The translations under genes and the position numbers were made by a program. 64,000 nt of DNA. It comes from Tenodera sinensis. Its lineage: Eukaryota > Arthropoda > Insecta > Mantodea > Mantidae. Shown piece after piece: positions 10,250 through 22,284 of the stretch. The stretch lies in contig CM060965.1 of assembly GCA_030765045.1 (NCBI GenBank), positions 63,953,787-64,017,786 of the forward strand. Reading direction: 5' to 3'. Position 1 is the stretch's first letter, and every line of letters begins with the position of its first letter. The notes beneath the pieces were generated by a model, which was not told where the DNA came from, made no database searches, and saw nothing but the letters and a program-made list of their open reading frames with translations.

Positions 10250-11105
10250 TGCCCCCCTGGTGTGAGGTAAACATTCGTCTTGCCTTCATGTTTACAGTAA
10301 TCCCACATTACATGCGAGGTAGGAAATTTCATATGAATGTTAAACGTCACATTTTCTTTACATGTCTCCGCTGCAGATTTCTAAATAGAGACAGTTATAT
10401 TCCGAAGCTTATGCTTCAGTTACCACACTAAAATAACCCAGTTCAGTGTGTTGCAATCTCACGTGCGGCATATTAAAATCAAACACTATACGTTACTTGC
10501 ATTAATTTTGTTGGAATGACGCCTGTTAACAGGTGCCAGAACCCTCTGCAGCATTACAATTGATCGCTGCAGATACATTCTGCCTCTGGAAAGTAATTTC
10601 ACTTGTTATTCATGGAATAATTCCACCAGGCCAACGCATTCAGATTTTCGCTTTGTTTGTTACAATTACCAGCTTAGAGGTACACAAACCTGGCACAGAA
10701 TGTTAGTAAATATAACAGCGTTCTTTCTAAGCAGTACAAGATTAAAGTGATAGCAATTTGCGGATGTTACGTATGCATTATCAGTGGATTTAACATCCCA
10801 AAGCATCATAATAAAGCGGGCTCTGGGGCTTGTATCAGAAACCTCAGCACAATATAGGGGAAGTTGGGGCAAATAGGCCACACTACTTTTTATAATTTTC
10901 TCACACTCTGCTGAAACTTGTTTCCATATTAAGATCACTAAGGGCATTACCCTGAAGAAGGTCTAGAATAAAGGTGGCTAAAAGCTTCGTAGACAATTGG
11001 CTGGAAGCCATTCGGCAAATCCGAGAAGTCATATCTTGAGTCAAGAAACCTTCAAATCACAAAAAGATATAGGATCTGTCTCTTTTGTTTCCGAGGATTA
11101 CAAAG
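10250..11105. other. Unassigned DNA
   Basis: No gene or repeat recognised between the SINE and the E-repeat copy. Confidence 0.4.
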
Positions 11106-11349
11106 ATTATTCCACTTACATGTAACTTGGTTGAAATCAGCCAATCATGTGCATAACAATTTCAAATTTCAACTGACAGCCTTCATTCACAAAAAAAATT
11201 ATCAAATTTAGTTATCACCTCCTCGGAATTATAATTATCACCTCCTCTGCTTTTCTTATGTTGTGATCAGGTCAGAGAATTTAACTGCGCTGTGCTACAG
11301 ATACCCAAAAGTTTACGTAAATTGACGCAACAGAGCCGCTAGGTTTAAA

Positions 11350-12010
11350 TGTAAAAAATCTGATGTGTTGCACTCACATGACTTTCTCTACTCTTGTACT
11401 AACCATTCTTACAAACTCTTATTCCTATATCTTCTTCCAGTTAGTTAAGATAAACATTTCTACAAATTATCTCATTGCTTATTTCCTTGTAGGTGCAAGG
11501 GGAATATTATAATGCAGTAGGCTTTGAGCGATAGACAAATCTTTTAAAGCTTTGAGATTCCGTTCTCTTTGCACACTTAACATATAAGAAAATGAACAAT
11601 GATGTTCCGTTTCACGAAAGTTATGTTTTCAAAAGCTCACACACATAACAAGGAATATCTCCGAAATGGTTCATCCTACAAGAAAAATTATTGGAACATA
11701 AATTGTGTATTTTAGCAAGATCTACATTTCTTATACAGTATGATTTGGTCTATCTCTAACGGTTTACCAGTAATGCAAAAGTCGTCCAGAGTAAATACGA
11801 CTATAGGGGCTATAGCCAGAAAATTCAAGATATACGTTTCATTTGTTATAAAAATATCTCAAACATATGGCATTTTAATCAAAATCGTTACAGCCATTTT
11901 CAAGAAAATCAAAATTTTCGAAAAATCTTCCATGTAAAGGGTAGTTTAGGGTGGGGCTATTTTCTTCAAAATCTTCGTGTCGCATCCTTAAATGAGTTAT
12001 GCTGTTCAAA

Positions 12011-12070
<60 letters not shown>

Positions 12071-12175
12071 AGAGAGAGACCTTTTTCTAAAAATGCTTTT
12101 GTCTATTCAGGGAATCTCAAAGCATATTTCCGGTGAAATCCCGACATTGAATTTTGGGTGGAAAAATGGCTGACG
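11350..12175 (+). repeat. R800 repeat, near full length
   Basis: One of the most complete copies. Landmarks in order: tgttgcactcacatgac (start), tgcaaggggaatatta, gattccgttctctttgca, aatatctccgaaatggttc, tggtctatctctaacgg, ggggctatagccagaaaatt, ccatgtaaagggtag, an (AC)n tract, then gaatctcaaagcatatttcc and tgaaatcccgacattgaatt (end). No open frame is conserved between copies, so it is non-coding or a non-autonomous element of unknown class. Confidence 0.85.
12013..12080 (+). repeat. (AC)n-(GA)n microsatellite inside R800
   Basis: About 27 AC units followed by GA units at the fixed internal site of R800. Confidence 0.95.
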
Positions 12176-12532
12176 CTCGTTTCGATGAAACATCTAATGT
12201 TACAATAGATGTAACAATTCGAAGAGGGAAATCTCAAAACACAGAATACAACAGGAACTGTGTTTGGAACCAGTTTGACAATTTTGTATTGAACGAAATT
12301 CTAAAATAACAACAGACACTCAAACTATTGACAGTGCCAACATCTTAAAAGACTGGAACATCAATATAGGAATCTTGTAGGTCATGCCAATGAACGCTAA
12401 TGTATACCTGCTTCATTTTTGTTTTAATGGATTAGTAATTTCTTTATTTAACCAATTTCTCTACAAGATTTCCCAAATGACAGAGAATGCTAATATAAGT
12501 GGAGTTACATATTTTGTGATTGTTTTGGTAGA

Positions 12533-12872
12533 TATGTGTGCATAATTTCTTTCGTGTAAATTGAAGTACAAAAGTGACAGCATGCATCGCCAGTAAGCAA
12601 TAAGAGCAGCATAGGAAGCCGCAAACGAACATATTTTTAAGTGCAGGTTACATGTTTATTGCACTTATTAGCCAGTACGCATGTTTCTTTATCCGACATC
12701 CGACATTTGTGTCCATTATTTCTTACGTGTAAATTGAAGTACAAAAGTGACAGCATGCATCCCCTGTAAGCAATACGAGCAGTATAGGAAGCCGCAAACG
12801 AGCATATTTATAAGTGCAAGTTACATGTTTATTGCACTGATTAGCCAGTACGCATGTTTCTTTATCCGACAT
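12533..12872 (+). repeat. Two-copy tandem repeat, period 173 bp
   Basis: Copy 1 (about 12533-12700) and copy 2 (about 12706-12872) share aaattgaagtacaaaagtga, agcagtataggaagccgc (one change) and gccagtacgcatgtttcttt. Scattered substitutions show the duplication is not recent. Confidence 0.9.
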
Positions 12873-12874
12873 GC

Positions 12875-13385
12875 TTTCCTAGCATTCCCCTAAGCCTTCG
12901 TTCTTGCTTTACTTTTTAATTTTGTCATCGGAACTGATTTACTGAGTCCAGTCGAGCTACAAGGCCTGTCATTTCCGATGTCACGCCCGATATCCGTGTT
13001 TTGCTTGGCGCCATGTGCCCAGTGCCCACTCTCCGTTGCTTTTTTACCACTGCAGGTGATCGTTTAAATGAGCCTTATAGCTTTATTTGGTTGCAACATG
13101 CATCTGAAGGCGAGCATCAAATTAAACGGCACTTTCACGTCCGGTTTAAGTAGCCGTGGAGAGTAAATTAGTGCATTTAGGTACAGTTCTTCTTCTTCTC
13201 GTCGTCCGACACAAAAAGTAACTAGGTGGTTCTCTTTTCTCTGCACGCACACAACACACCAACCAGTGAAGCGAAGCTTTGTTCACGCTAACATTGGAAT
13301 TTTAATGTGAATGATTAGAACGGAAATCAAAATTAACAGCTAGCCGAGCGATAAAAGGGCAGCAGCTGAATATATGATAGGCGGA
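12875..13385. other. Unassigned DNA
   Basis: Slightly GC-richer than its surroundings. No gene recognised. Confidence 0.4.
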
Positions 13386-13387
13386 TC

Positions 13388-13610
13388 ATCGGTAACGGTA
13401 GCTCAGTGGTAGAGCATCGGCAATATGTGCTCATACTTTCTCTACCTCAATGTAGCGGGAGAGCAAAAAAGGATCGAACCGGCTGCGCGGTATTTTGACC
13501 GTGCGCATCCTCTGCGCTCGTTACCGTCTGCCGCTATCATAGAAAGGCGCAGGTGAAACCATAAAACATTTTTAAAACTACTTTTAAAAGCTTTATTGAC
13601 GAACTTCATG
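13388..13610 (+). mobile_element. tRNA-like SINE fragment, family G
   Basis: Contains ggtagctcagtggtagagca (13397-13416), an excellent tRNA A box, but the sequence after it does not close a tRNA cloverleaf, and the only B-box-like motif (ggatcgaacc) is on the opposite strand. The body (gcggtattttgaccg..., ccgctatcatagaaaggcgc) recurs reversed at 46300-46420, so this is a dispersed element and not a tRNA gene. Confidence 0.6.
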
Positions 13611-14090
13611 AAATTCTGGCAATTTCCCGCTGGATATTTTGTTTTAATTCTGTCAAGGTGTGTGGGTTTGTCTTTTTTTAAGTTATCCCAGAGATAGAAA
13701 TCCCTTATTGGAGCTCTGAGGAACCTTTCTCCGCTAATGGCGCATCATACACCAATTTTTACGTCATGAACAATGAGTTATAGAGGCATTATTTTTTTCG
13801 AGTCAATAGTTCACACCCATATATACATTAATACAATTTTGTCCCCCCTCCCCCCTTTTTAGAGAATTAACACACCGGAACAGTGATTTTGCCTTTTTTT
13901 GCAACACGACTCAGCAACAGTTCACAGGCCATTCCTTCGATGAGAACAACTGAAAGTGTGTTTCAGGACAGAATTATTAAAAGATTTATGGTCCCCCAAT
14001 CTAACCCTGCGATTAAGAGAAAGGAAACATGTATTAAATAGCCTATTCTTCTAGCAATTTCCCATTTGAAACAAATATAAAGGAAAGTAT
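13611..14090. other. Unassigned DNA
   Basis: No gene recognised. It contains a C/T-rich patch near 13840-13860. Confidence 0.35.
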
Positions 14091-14094
14091 ACTT

Positions 14095-14470
14095 CAAACC
14101 AATAATAACGAATATCTTGGAAATGGTTAACTTCACGACAAAATTATTTGACATAAATTGTGTACTCCAACGACATCTGCAATTTTTTATTTAATTTTAA
14201 GACTTTCTTAATCTCTTACGGTTTAACAGTTATACAAAGGTCATTTAAAATGACGAGTACTTCACAAACTATGCATTTCATTTGTCAGCATCATTAGGTC
14301 ATTTTTGTGAAAGCCAAAGATAAGGAGCAATCTTCCATATAGTTGTTTGGGGCTGGGAGAGTTCCTTAAAGATTATCTTGCTGCATCCGTGAAAGATTAT
14401 GAGCTTAAATACAAATTTTGGCATTTAACGTCCTTTTCAGTTGAGTGTTGTTCATAAATACGTGAGCGCG
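14095..14470 (+). repeat. R800 repeat, middle part, diverged
   Basis: Follows R800 from aatatcttggaaatggtt through tcttacggtttaacagttat, ccatatagttgtttggggc and a degraded 3' segment. It lies tail to tail with the next, reverse copy. Confidence 0.65.
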
Positions 14471-14494
14471 CTGACACATAAACATACAGATATG

Positions 14495-15155
14495 TTTCCT
14501 AAAAGTGCAGATTTTGAAGAAAATTGCTGCACCCAAATCTTGAAGAAAATTGCTGCACCCGAAACTACGTTTAGACGACTTTTTTTTCCTAAAAACTGTT
14601 ATTTCGCTCAAAATAGGCTAGCAATTTTGATTAAAATGTCATAGGTTTTAAGATATTTTTGTGGAATATGAAATGTATTTTGAATTTTCTAACTATAGCC
14701 CATGTAGTCCTGCTTACTTGATGACTTTTGCATAACTGTTAAACGTAAGAGATAGACTAAATCTTACTGTACAAAAATGTATATCTCGTTAAAATACCCA
14801 AGTTATGTTAAATTACCTTTTTTGTGAAGTGAACCATTTCGGAGATATTCCTCGCTATTTTTCAGAATTGCGGAACACCTATAGACGTTCTCAAATGAGT
14901 GATCGTTATTCACCTTTTTACCTCTTAGTCGTGCAAAGAGAATGGAGTGTCAAAGTCATCATATAGTGAGCACTATTAAAACATTTGACTGCAGCTTAAG
15001 GCCTACTATATTCCCCTTGCACCTACAAGAAAATTAGCAATAAGATAACTTCTACAAATGTTTATCTCGATTAACAGAAGTAGATACAGGAATAAATGTT
15101 TTAAGGATAGCTAGTGCAAGAGTAGAGAAAGTAATGTGAGTGCGACAGATCAGAT
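14495..15155 (-). repeat. R800 repeat, reverse copy
   Basis: Minus-strand R800 running to its 5' end near 15150 (gtgagtgcgacag on the plus strand). It contains a private 26-bp tandem duplication (14514-14565, ttgaagaaaattgctgcac twice). Confidence 0.8.
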
Positions 15156-15159
15156 CTTT

Positions 15160-15688
15160 TTAATTAATGGCGTTTCAAAATGTGTATTTCCAGTAATCTC
15201 TCATAACTGACTTTTTGGGTGGATTGCTATGCTTCCTCTACTAATATAGAAGGCAAAACGGGAAGAAATTAACAATTACACTCAGATATATGAAGATACA
15301 GTTGCCGTTTTTGATTTGGTAGAGTTGGAATTAACACCCTGGGTGCTAATAACAGTAATGAAGAAGCATTTGTAAGGCGGTTGTACCTGCTGAGTGTGAC
15401 CTTGGAGGAGAGAGACGTCTTGCCAGAGGTGACACTTCTAATGTATATGATAAACTTGCCTCTGTGAAGACGACTCCTGCTAATTTGCATATAAATGTCA
15501 TAGCAAGAGCTCGGCTTTGCCTTTTTGTGTTAAGACAGAAACAGCACTCATCTCTCCGGGACATCGCCCCTTCTTGCCAATGTAATACACTTGACAAAAC
15601 TTTCATAGCTTCGGACATTTCCAAACGTGCCTCTTCTTTTTCCCTGGGTTGCATCACAAGAACTGAACTTCTGTTTACACTGTATATA
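15160..15688. other. Unassigned region with overlapping short open frames
   Basis: A 103-codon minus-strand frame (15346-15657) and part of a plus-strand frame overlap here. Neither matches a family I know, and no splice context or conserved motif is evident. I do not call a gene. Confidence 0.35.
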
Positions 15689-15689
15689 A

Positions 15690-16085
15690 CCTTATTTCAT
15701 AGCTTTATACCATGTATTAATGGCATCATTCTGATCATATTTTTAACTGTGAATTTAAGAGAAATTGTTTTCTTTGTCTGCCTAACAAGCATTAGGACAT
15801 TCGGCCTGTTACGGCCTCCAGTCCATCTTTGCCTTGGGTCTCTTCGGCCAATAGGGTTACAATTTAAAACGTTCGTGGTACTCTTAAGCATCCTTTGTAA
15901 GTGTTCTTCCCAATTTCTTCTATGTTCTTCGATTTTATCATTTATTTTAAATATGTTTAACTTTTTCCTTATATCCTGGTTTCTTTATCTTTTCTTCTAT
16001 GCCGTAACAATGGCCTTACAGTTTTCATTTCAGAGCTTGGACGCGGTTAAAATACTTTTGTCTTATTATCCAGGATTTACTATCA
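15690..16085 (-). pseudogene. LINE ORF2 C-terminal remnant
   Basis: On the minus strand, pieces in two frames read NRVQALKMKT (16045 region), then DKIEEHRRNWEEHLQRM, then NPIGRRDPRQRWTGG (about 15800). That is the conserved order after the reverse transcriptase core of many insect LINEs (RIQ-A-EMKFLR, WxxHLxRM, GRRxxGRPRxRW). Stops and frameshifts break it. The long plus-strand frame across 15464-16090 is an antisense shadow of this remnant. Confidence 0.75.
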
Positions 16086-16298
16086 TATAGCAGTACTGGT
16101 GCTGCCGTTACCTCCTAACATTTTAATTCTGTATCGATCCATGCTTACGCATTCTACAGATTTAGTGTTTACACTTTCTTTACCGCTTATCTACAGTGTA
16201 AGTAGAGGAAGTATTGCATTCCGTCACCGAGATTTCATCGGAAATATAGGAATTCAAAGAAGGAAAAGAACCTAGAAAAAGACTCTTATGCGGGCGCG

Positions 16299-16600
<302 letters not shown>

Positions 16601-16944
16601 GGTGGCGGTGGCGGTGGCGGTGTTAGTGTGTATATGTGTTACCATAATCCTTTTAAATACAAAACATACATACAACGCATATTCAAATACGCAATAGGAA
16701 CATTTTCAAGAACATCCCCAATTCCAAATCACCCTTCACACGGAATATTTTTCGAAATGTTTGATTTCCTCAAAAGCACTAACAATGTTGATTAGAATAC
16801 CACAGAATATATATACTTGCATGACAAAATGTGTATATTGAATTTTCTAAGAACAGCCTGGGCAGTGCTCTTCATTCGGAGGGAATTTCGTATCATCTTA
16901 GGTAAGCGGTAGATGTTAAGCGATATACGAAAACAAACAAAAAC

Positions 16945-17110
16945 TCTGATGTGTTACACTCACATAACTTTCTCTACTCTTGTACTAACTATTCCTACAA
17001 GCACTTATTCCTCTATCTTCATTTCAGGCAAGATAAACTTTTGCAGAAACTACTGCTAGTATTCTTGCAGGTGGAAGGGAAAGTCAAGTACTTGGATAGC
17101 TGTTCTATTT
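16945..17110 (+). repeat. R800 repeat, 5' end fragment
   Basis: Starts tgatgtgttacactcacat and runs through tactaactattcctac and ttgcaggtggaaggg, then stops. Confidence 0.75.
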
Positions 17111-17845
17111 TGGGATTCTAATAAAGATACGCCTGCTAGTAGATCTGTAGAAAAATACAATTTAAAATATGAGTGATAAAGGATAATATAAATATTTGAC
17201 AGATACAACGTAATAATATACAAAGTTATAGCTAACCATTTTATAATTATTTACTTATTCATTTAGTTTAGTGTAGTATACAAATGATTGTGTAAAATGT
17301 ACAAAGAACCACGCATAATTTGTAAACCAGTATCTTCTAAACTCAATTGCAATTAAAAACGTCGGAAAAAATTAACAGTAAATTTAGTAATCAGTCCACG
17401 ATTACCAAAAATTACAAAATTATCATTTGTTTGTCTCTTAAATAAGGAATGCAAGGTTCAAAATGCAGTATTTTCCCTTATGACCTCCATATCGGTTCTC
17501 CTGACGTCCATACCCACAAAGAGGTTAATTTGGTCTACATTTTTTTTTCTTTTTTTTTTTTTTTTTCAAATCGGATTTTAGAGTCAAGAATTAATCCCCT
17601 GTTTTGTTGTCTGTTACGTCTATTCTTTCATGAACATAAGGTTAGAAAATATATTGTCAACGTAAATACTGCCATTTCGAAACCATTGCAATGTATGCGC
17701 TTCAATAAATTGTAATTAATTATTCCTAGATATAAAATCTTCTTACTAATATTTCCACAAACTAGTGTGCATCTTCTAAACTTAAACGTACAAGAAATAT
17801 GTATATATGTCACCAAGTCATAAGTATAATTATCAATTCCTTATA
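17111..17845. other. Unassigned AT-rich DNA
   Basis: No gene recognised. It includes a T-rich run at 17540-17568. Confidence 0.4.
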
Positions 17846-17849
17846 GCAG

Positions 17850-18433
17850 TATCGTGAAAATCGGCTATAAAGGCCTTGCCATGGCCTACATTAGGCTTAG
17901 AGCGACAGTCAAAGTTTTTAAAGCTGGTTGCTATATGAAGGCTTTGAAGTTCCGTTCTCTTTGCACAGCTAAGATATAAAAAGTGAATTACAAGCTTCCA
18001 TTTGAGATAAGTATAAGTACCACAAAGCTCATTCAAATAACAAGGAATACCTCCGAAATGTTACACTACAGAAAAAGAAAAATTATTCGGAAACAAATTG
18101 TGTTTTAACGAGATCTACATTTTTTGTATAGTAAGATTTGGTCTATCTCTGATGGTTTACCAGTTATGTAAAAGTCATCAAGAGTAGACAGGACTACGTG
18201 AGCTTAGCCCGAAAATTCAAAATATAAATTTTATATGTCATAAAAATGCCTTAAACATATGGTATTCTATTCAAAATCGTTAGCCATTATCGAGAAAATT
18301 GAAATTTTCGAAAAGTTTTCCATGTAAAGGGTAGAACGATGTTAAACATGAATACCAACTTTGGTTGTTAACCTACTTTTCGTTTTTGAATTATCCTGTT
18401 TTAGACAGCCTCGTACACAAGCGCATGTTCGCG

Positions 18434-18505
<72 letters not shown>

Positions 18506-18544
18506 TACATATGTATATACACACGCACGCGCGTGCGAAGAGTT

Positions 18545-18585
<41 letters not shown>

Positions 18586-18668
18586 TTTTGACTGAGGGCA
18601 CCTCAAAACATATATTTCAGGTTGAATCTCGACATGGAATTTTTGGATCGAATACAGTATTTCCCTTA
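17850..18668 (+). repeat. R800 repeat lacking its first ~120 bp
   Basis: Enters R800 near the start of the cluster that leads to ccgttctctttgcaca, and continues through acctccgaaatgtt, tggtctatctctgatgg, ccatgtaaagggtag, a large (AC)n block and the tctcgacatggaatttt end. The sequence after it (ttggagaatttaatgtcct, 18681-18700) resembles the spacer of the 9299-9545 element. Confidence 0.8.
18437..18589 (+). repeat. (AC)n, (TA)n and poly-T compound microsatellite
   Basis: (AC)n at 18437-18502, (AT)n at 18547-18568 and T(21) at 18569-18589, all inside the variable segment of this R800 copy. Confidence 0.95.
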
Positions 18669-18719
18669 CTTACAGCTAGTTGGAGAATTTAATGTCCTGC
18701 CGGCATGTTGCCATCTTCC

Positions 18720-19460
18720 TATAGGTACTATTGTTTCCTAATACTTGCTATTCAAGTAAATGTGTATGAAACAGTAATTACGCCATCTATTCAAGCTGGA
18801 TAGCAGTAAGTTCCAAATAAATCCGTATACACAACACAGAGCTACGTTGTATATCTTCCCACAGAAACCTTCTATATAATCTGTGCTACAAAGAGCTTGT
18901 ATCTAAAAGTACACAATGATCCCTAACGTACCCTCATTTTACGGCGTTCAGCACAAGAAAAGAAATCTCAACAAGGTAGATAGTGTCCTCAGAGATTTGT
19001 CCGCACATCCTCTGATGTAGAGATAGAGAATAAAAAAGAAAAAGAACGGCATTTACCACATTAACATCACCATTGGAGGAATACCTTATGGAGTGGTGAA
19101 TACCACTGCAGTGGTAGTACGGTAACGGCCAAGTACAAGCTTCATATTTGCATACCTAAAGACTTGATGGTCTAATCTACATAAGTTTTAAATGTAAAGT
19201 AGCCCCAAGAGCGTACAGGGTGTGGGGGCGCTCTCTCCCCCCTGCCTCCCTCCCTCTCTCACTCCCTCCACAATGACGTCGTGTTCGATCTGGTTTTGTT
19301 GGCAGTGTCTGGAATGTGTGTCCAGCTATGGCACCAGGTACTACGTGCTATTCTCTGGTGATTTACCGCTCCGGAGCGATGTCATGCTTCCTCTTCCACC
19401 AGCAAACTCTGGTCACTCCACAACGAATTAGCATTAAATGCTCCTCCCGCTTGGAAAAAG
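18720..19460. other. Unassigned DNA with a GC-richer patch
   Basis: 19200-19440 is GC-richer and carries short open frames I cannot assign. A perfect 16-bp palindrome, taccactgcagtggta, lies at 19101-19116. No gene is called. Confidence 0.35.
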
Positions 19461-19464
19461 TGGC

Positions 19465-19912
19465 CTTATTTAAAAATAACCTCATATGTTTCACCCGCAT
19501 GACTTTCTCTACTCTTGTACTAACTATTCTTACAAACTCTTACTCTATCTTCGTGGTAGTCGAGATATACATTTGCACAAATTACCTCAATGCTAATTTT
19601 CTTATAGATGCAACGGGAATATGGGAATACAGTAGTCTTTGAGCATTAGTCAAATCTTTTAAGCTTTGAAATTCTATTATCTTTGCACGGCCAAACGGAT
19701 AAAAAGTGTGCAAAGACCTTCCATTTGAGAAAATATAAGTACCGCAAAACTCACACAAATAACAAGGAATATCTCCGAAATGGTTCACTCCACAAAAAAT
19801 AGCATACAGGCATAAATTGTGTGTTTTAATGAGATATACACGTTTTGTAGAATTAGATTTGGTCTATCTCTTACGGTTTAGCAGTTACTTAAATGTCTTC
19901 AAGAGTAGAATT
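19465..19912 (+). repeat. R800 repeat, 5' half
   Basis: Runs from catatgtttcacccgcatga through aatatctccgaaatggttc and ggtctatctcttacggttta, then ends before the (AC)n site. Confidence 0.8.
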
Positions 19913-20269
19913 GAGTGCCTTAATTTGATTAAGTTCTTGATTAAGAAATATCGTGCTTGCGTATTTGGAGGACATGTTAAGGTCCTGCTAACTTACTTGC
20001 GCACCCTAAAGAACCTTTTAAATATAACTAACATTGAATATTTTTCGAATATGTATCTACATAACACAACTAAAAAGCCATCATTGTTTTTAATTATTAT
20101 AGTGTCTCAAACAGTTTCAAAGATCATATTTGGAGTTAAATCTCATCATTTTCCCAATTTTTGTTTTCTTTGCCATGAACGTTTCACTGGAAAGGCATAC
20201 TTTGGGTCCCTAAACTCAGAAAAGAATTTTTAGATAGAAATGCGTGCAAGATGGGATGTGTATATGATT

Positions 20270-20420
20270 AGCATAATTCAAAAACGTAAAGTCACTTAGT
20301 ATCAAACTTGGTGGTATCTTCCAAACATACGTCACGAGGATTTTAAGAAAATTCCCCCACGAAACTACCCTTTACATAAACAATTTCTGACGTTTTTAAT
20401 TCCTCAAAAAATGGCTTTAA
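20270..20420 (-). repeat. R800 repeat, internal fragment
   Basis: The plus strand reads ggattttaagaaaattccc, aactaccctttacat and aaaatggctttaac, the reverse of the R800 segment around ccatgtaaagggtag. Confidence 0.65.
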
Positions 20421-21955
20421 CTCGTGTAAAATGCAGTGTTAACTAAGTTGTGAATGAAACTAATTTAGCTGTCTAATTTAGTGTTTCTGAAAAACCTGTA
20501 TTGGTGACTCACTCTCGGCGATTATATTTCCTTACTCCGGTGATCAAATTCCAAGAAACCAGCGGAAACAAATTAGAACTTAACACTTAACACAGAAATA
20601 CTAGTTCTTTCCTTCCATTTGTTGTTTTGCAAGTTATTTAGTGCGGTGCTTAGTCTAACAGTAAAAATTTACCGGCCTCTGTTCGTGTGACGTCAGGCGA
20701 GAGTTGTGTAATACCATGATGCCAAGTTGAGGAAAAAAATGAATGGAATTACTACAGCACTCGCGTATATGCACAACCCATTTCAAATGGGTATATCGTT
20801 TATGAGATTATTTTTATGCGGGAAGAACGAATTATTCAACTTTTGAGTGCCATTACGCCAGTACACATACAGTTGAAGGTAATGTCTTACAACGAATACT
20901 CCATTCGTTCGAACCTGGGATTTTGTTCGGATTTCAGTGTTGCTGGCTGAAATGTGGGACGGAATTATATTAAGCTTATTATCTATTTGTGTTGCTCCTG
21001 TTTAGGGAGGCGCGTTAAAATATTTTTGTACTACATGTGATCTAGATATTGTCCCTTTTAGCTTCAATGGTCACATTGAGATATCTTCCTACACTCAGAA
21101 CGATGACGAAAAAGCAGTAATTGGAAGGTGTAACTTTCAAATTCAGAACTCAAGTTTTACTGTACGAAAGTATTTATTATTAAGTGAGAAATTTCTTCAT
21201 TATAGAGGTTTGTCCGAAAGTACATCGCAACAATTATCTTGTGATGCACTTTCGGTACAATCTTTGGCAATCTTGCCTTTTTTTTTCAGCTTTTCTTAAC
21301 GCTTTACGATCGCTGTCTGTTACAAAACTTAACATTTTAACATAATTACTAACATCTCTTTTCTCACAGAATTTTTGTAGTTAATTTTAATACGTGTCAC
21401 AAATTCTTTTAATTAACTTATTTTATGTATATATTTAAATAATATGATACCTTATAGTACACACCTGAAGCTATTAACAGTGAAGCTATCCACCAATGCG
21501 ACAAAGTATGTAGAGGTCAACAGCTTCACTTAACTAAAATTGAGTTGTATACATTACATAACCTAACATTAAGTTGAGTTGTACACGTTACAGCTGTACA
21601 ATTATGAATAAATATCTGTCTCAGATGGATTGTTTCTCAATATTAAGCTTGGTTTTTGTGTTGACAATTTGACAGTCAATCTTGCTTAAAGTTTCAAATG
21701 AACGTAGTTTTTTTTTGCTTTTCAAGTTTTCAATATTCAACATTATTTTGTATATATATTCTACATTACTTGAACACTGAATGAAATATTCTGCTACTTA
21801 CGCCATAGAACAGCAACCATTTTTACGCCCAGAAGGGAAGCAAACTTACCTAAAAAAGAAAAAAAGTTTTACATTAATACGTAAGGATAATTAATTTAAT
21901 AATAAAGCTCAAATGTTTATAGGAGAGACAGCAGAAAATAATATAAGTGGAAGAG
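20421..21955. other. Unassigned AT-rich DNA
   Basis: No gene recognised. A short diverged tandem (ttgagttgtatacattac and ttgagttgtacacgttac, about 21540-21592) is the only local structure noted. Confidence 0.4.
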
Positions 21956-21959
21956 GCCA

Positions 21960-22282
21960 ACTGATGTGTGCACTCGCATGACTTTCTTTACTCACTCTTG
22001 TAAAAACTATTCTTAAACGCTTATTCTTCTATTTTATGTTAATCGAGATAACTTTGTAGAAACAGTTTTATTACAATTTAATTATAGCTACAATGGAAAT
22101 AGGAAAAAGCTATGGGCTCAAAGAGGTGGCCATCTTTTTTAAATTGTTTCACATATACCCTATGCTATACATAGGCTATGTGCTTCAACAAGATCTAATT
22201 ATTTTTTGTAGCATGATTTTGTCTCTTGCGGTTTACCAGTTGTGGCAGAAGTCATCCAGAGTGAAAGGGAAACATGCATAAT
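21960..22282 (+). repeat. R800 repeat with an internal deletion
   Basis: Starts tgatgtgtgcactcgcatga, continues to the atagctacaatggaaatagg block, then jumps to the aagatctaattattttttgt...gtttaccagttgtgg block and ends. Confidence 0.7.
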
Positions 22283-22284
22283 TT

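Larger units (their letters stand above)
11110..12225 (+). repeat. E repeat copy 1, split by an R800 insertion
   Basis: 11110-11347 matches 38170-38560 without its hAT-like insert, sharing tttcaaatttcaac, ttatcacctcctc, tgcgctgtgctacaga and gcaacagag. Sequence after the R800 copy (tcgtttcgatga...tctaatg, 12178-12225) matches 38577-38620. The two loci show the same host repeat interrupted by different elements. Confidence 0.75.

Noticed and set aside
13397..13416. Possible tRNA gene (strong A box)
   Set aside because: No matching acceptor or T-arm sequence, no B box on the same strand, and the body is a dispersed repeat (also at 46300-46420).
15464..16090. Longest open frame in the window (208 codons, plus strand, hydrophobic)
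   Set aside because: Its right part is antisense to a LINE remnant whose motifs (EHLQRM, GRRDPRQRW) read on the minus strand. The hydrophobic composition is what antisense of AT-rich coding DNA gives.
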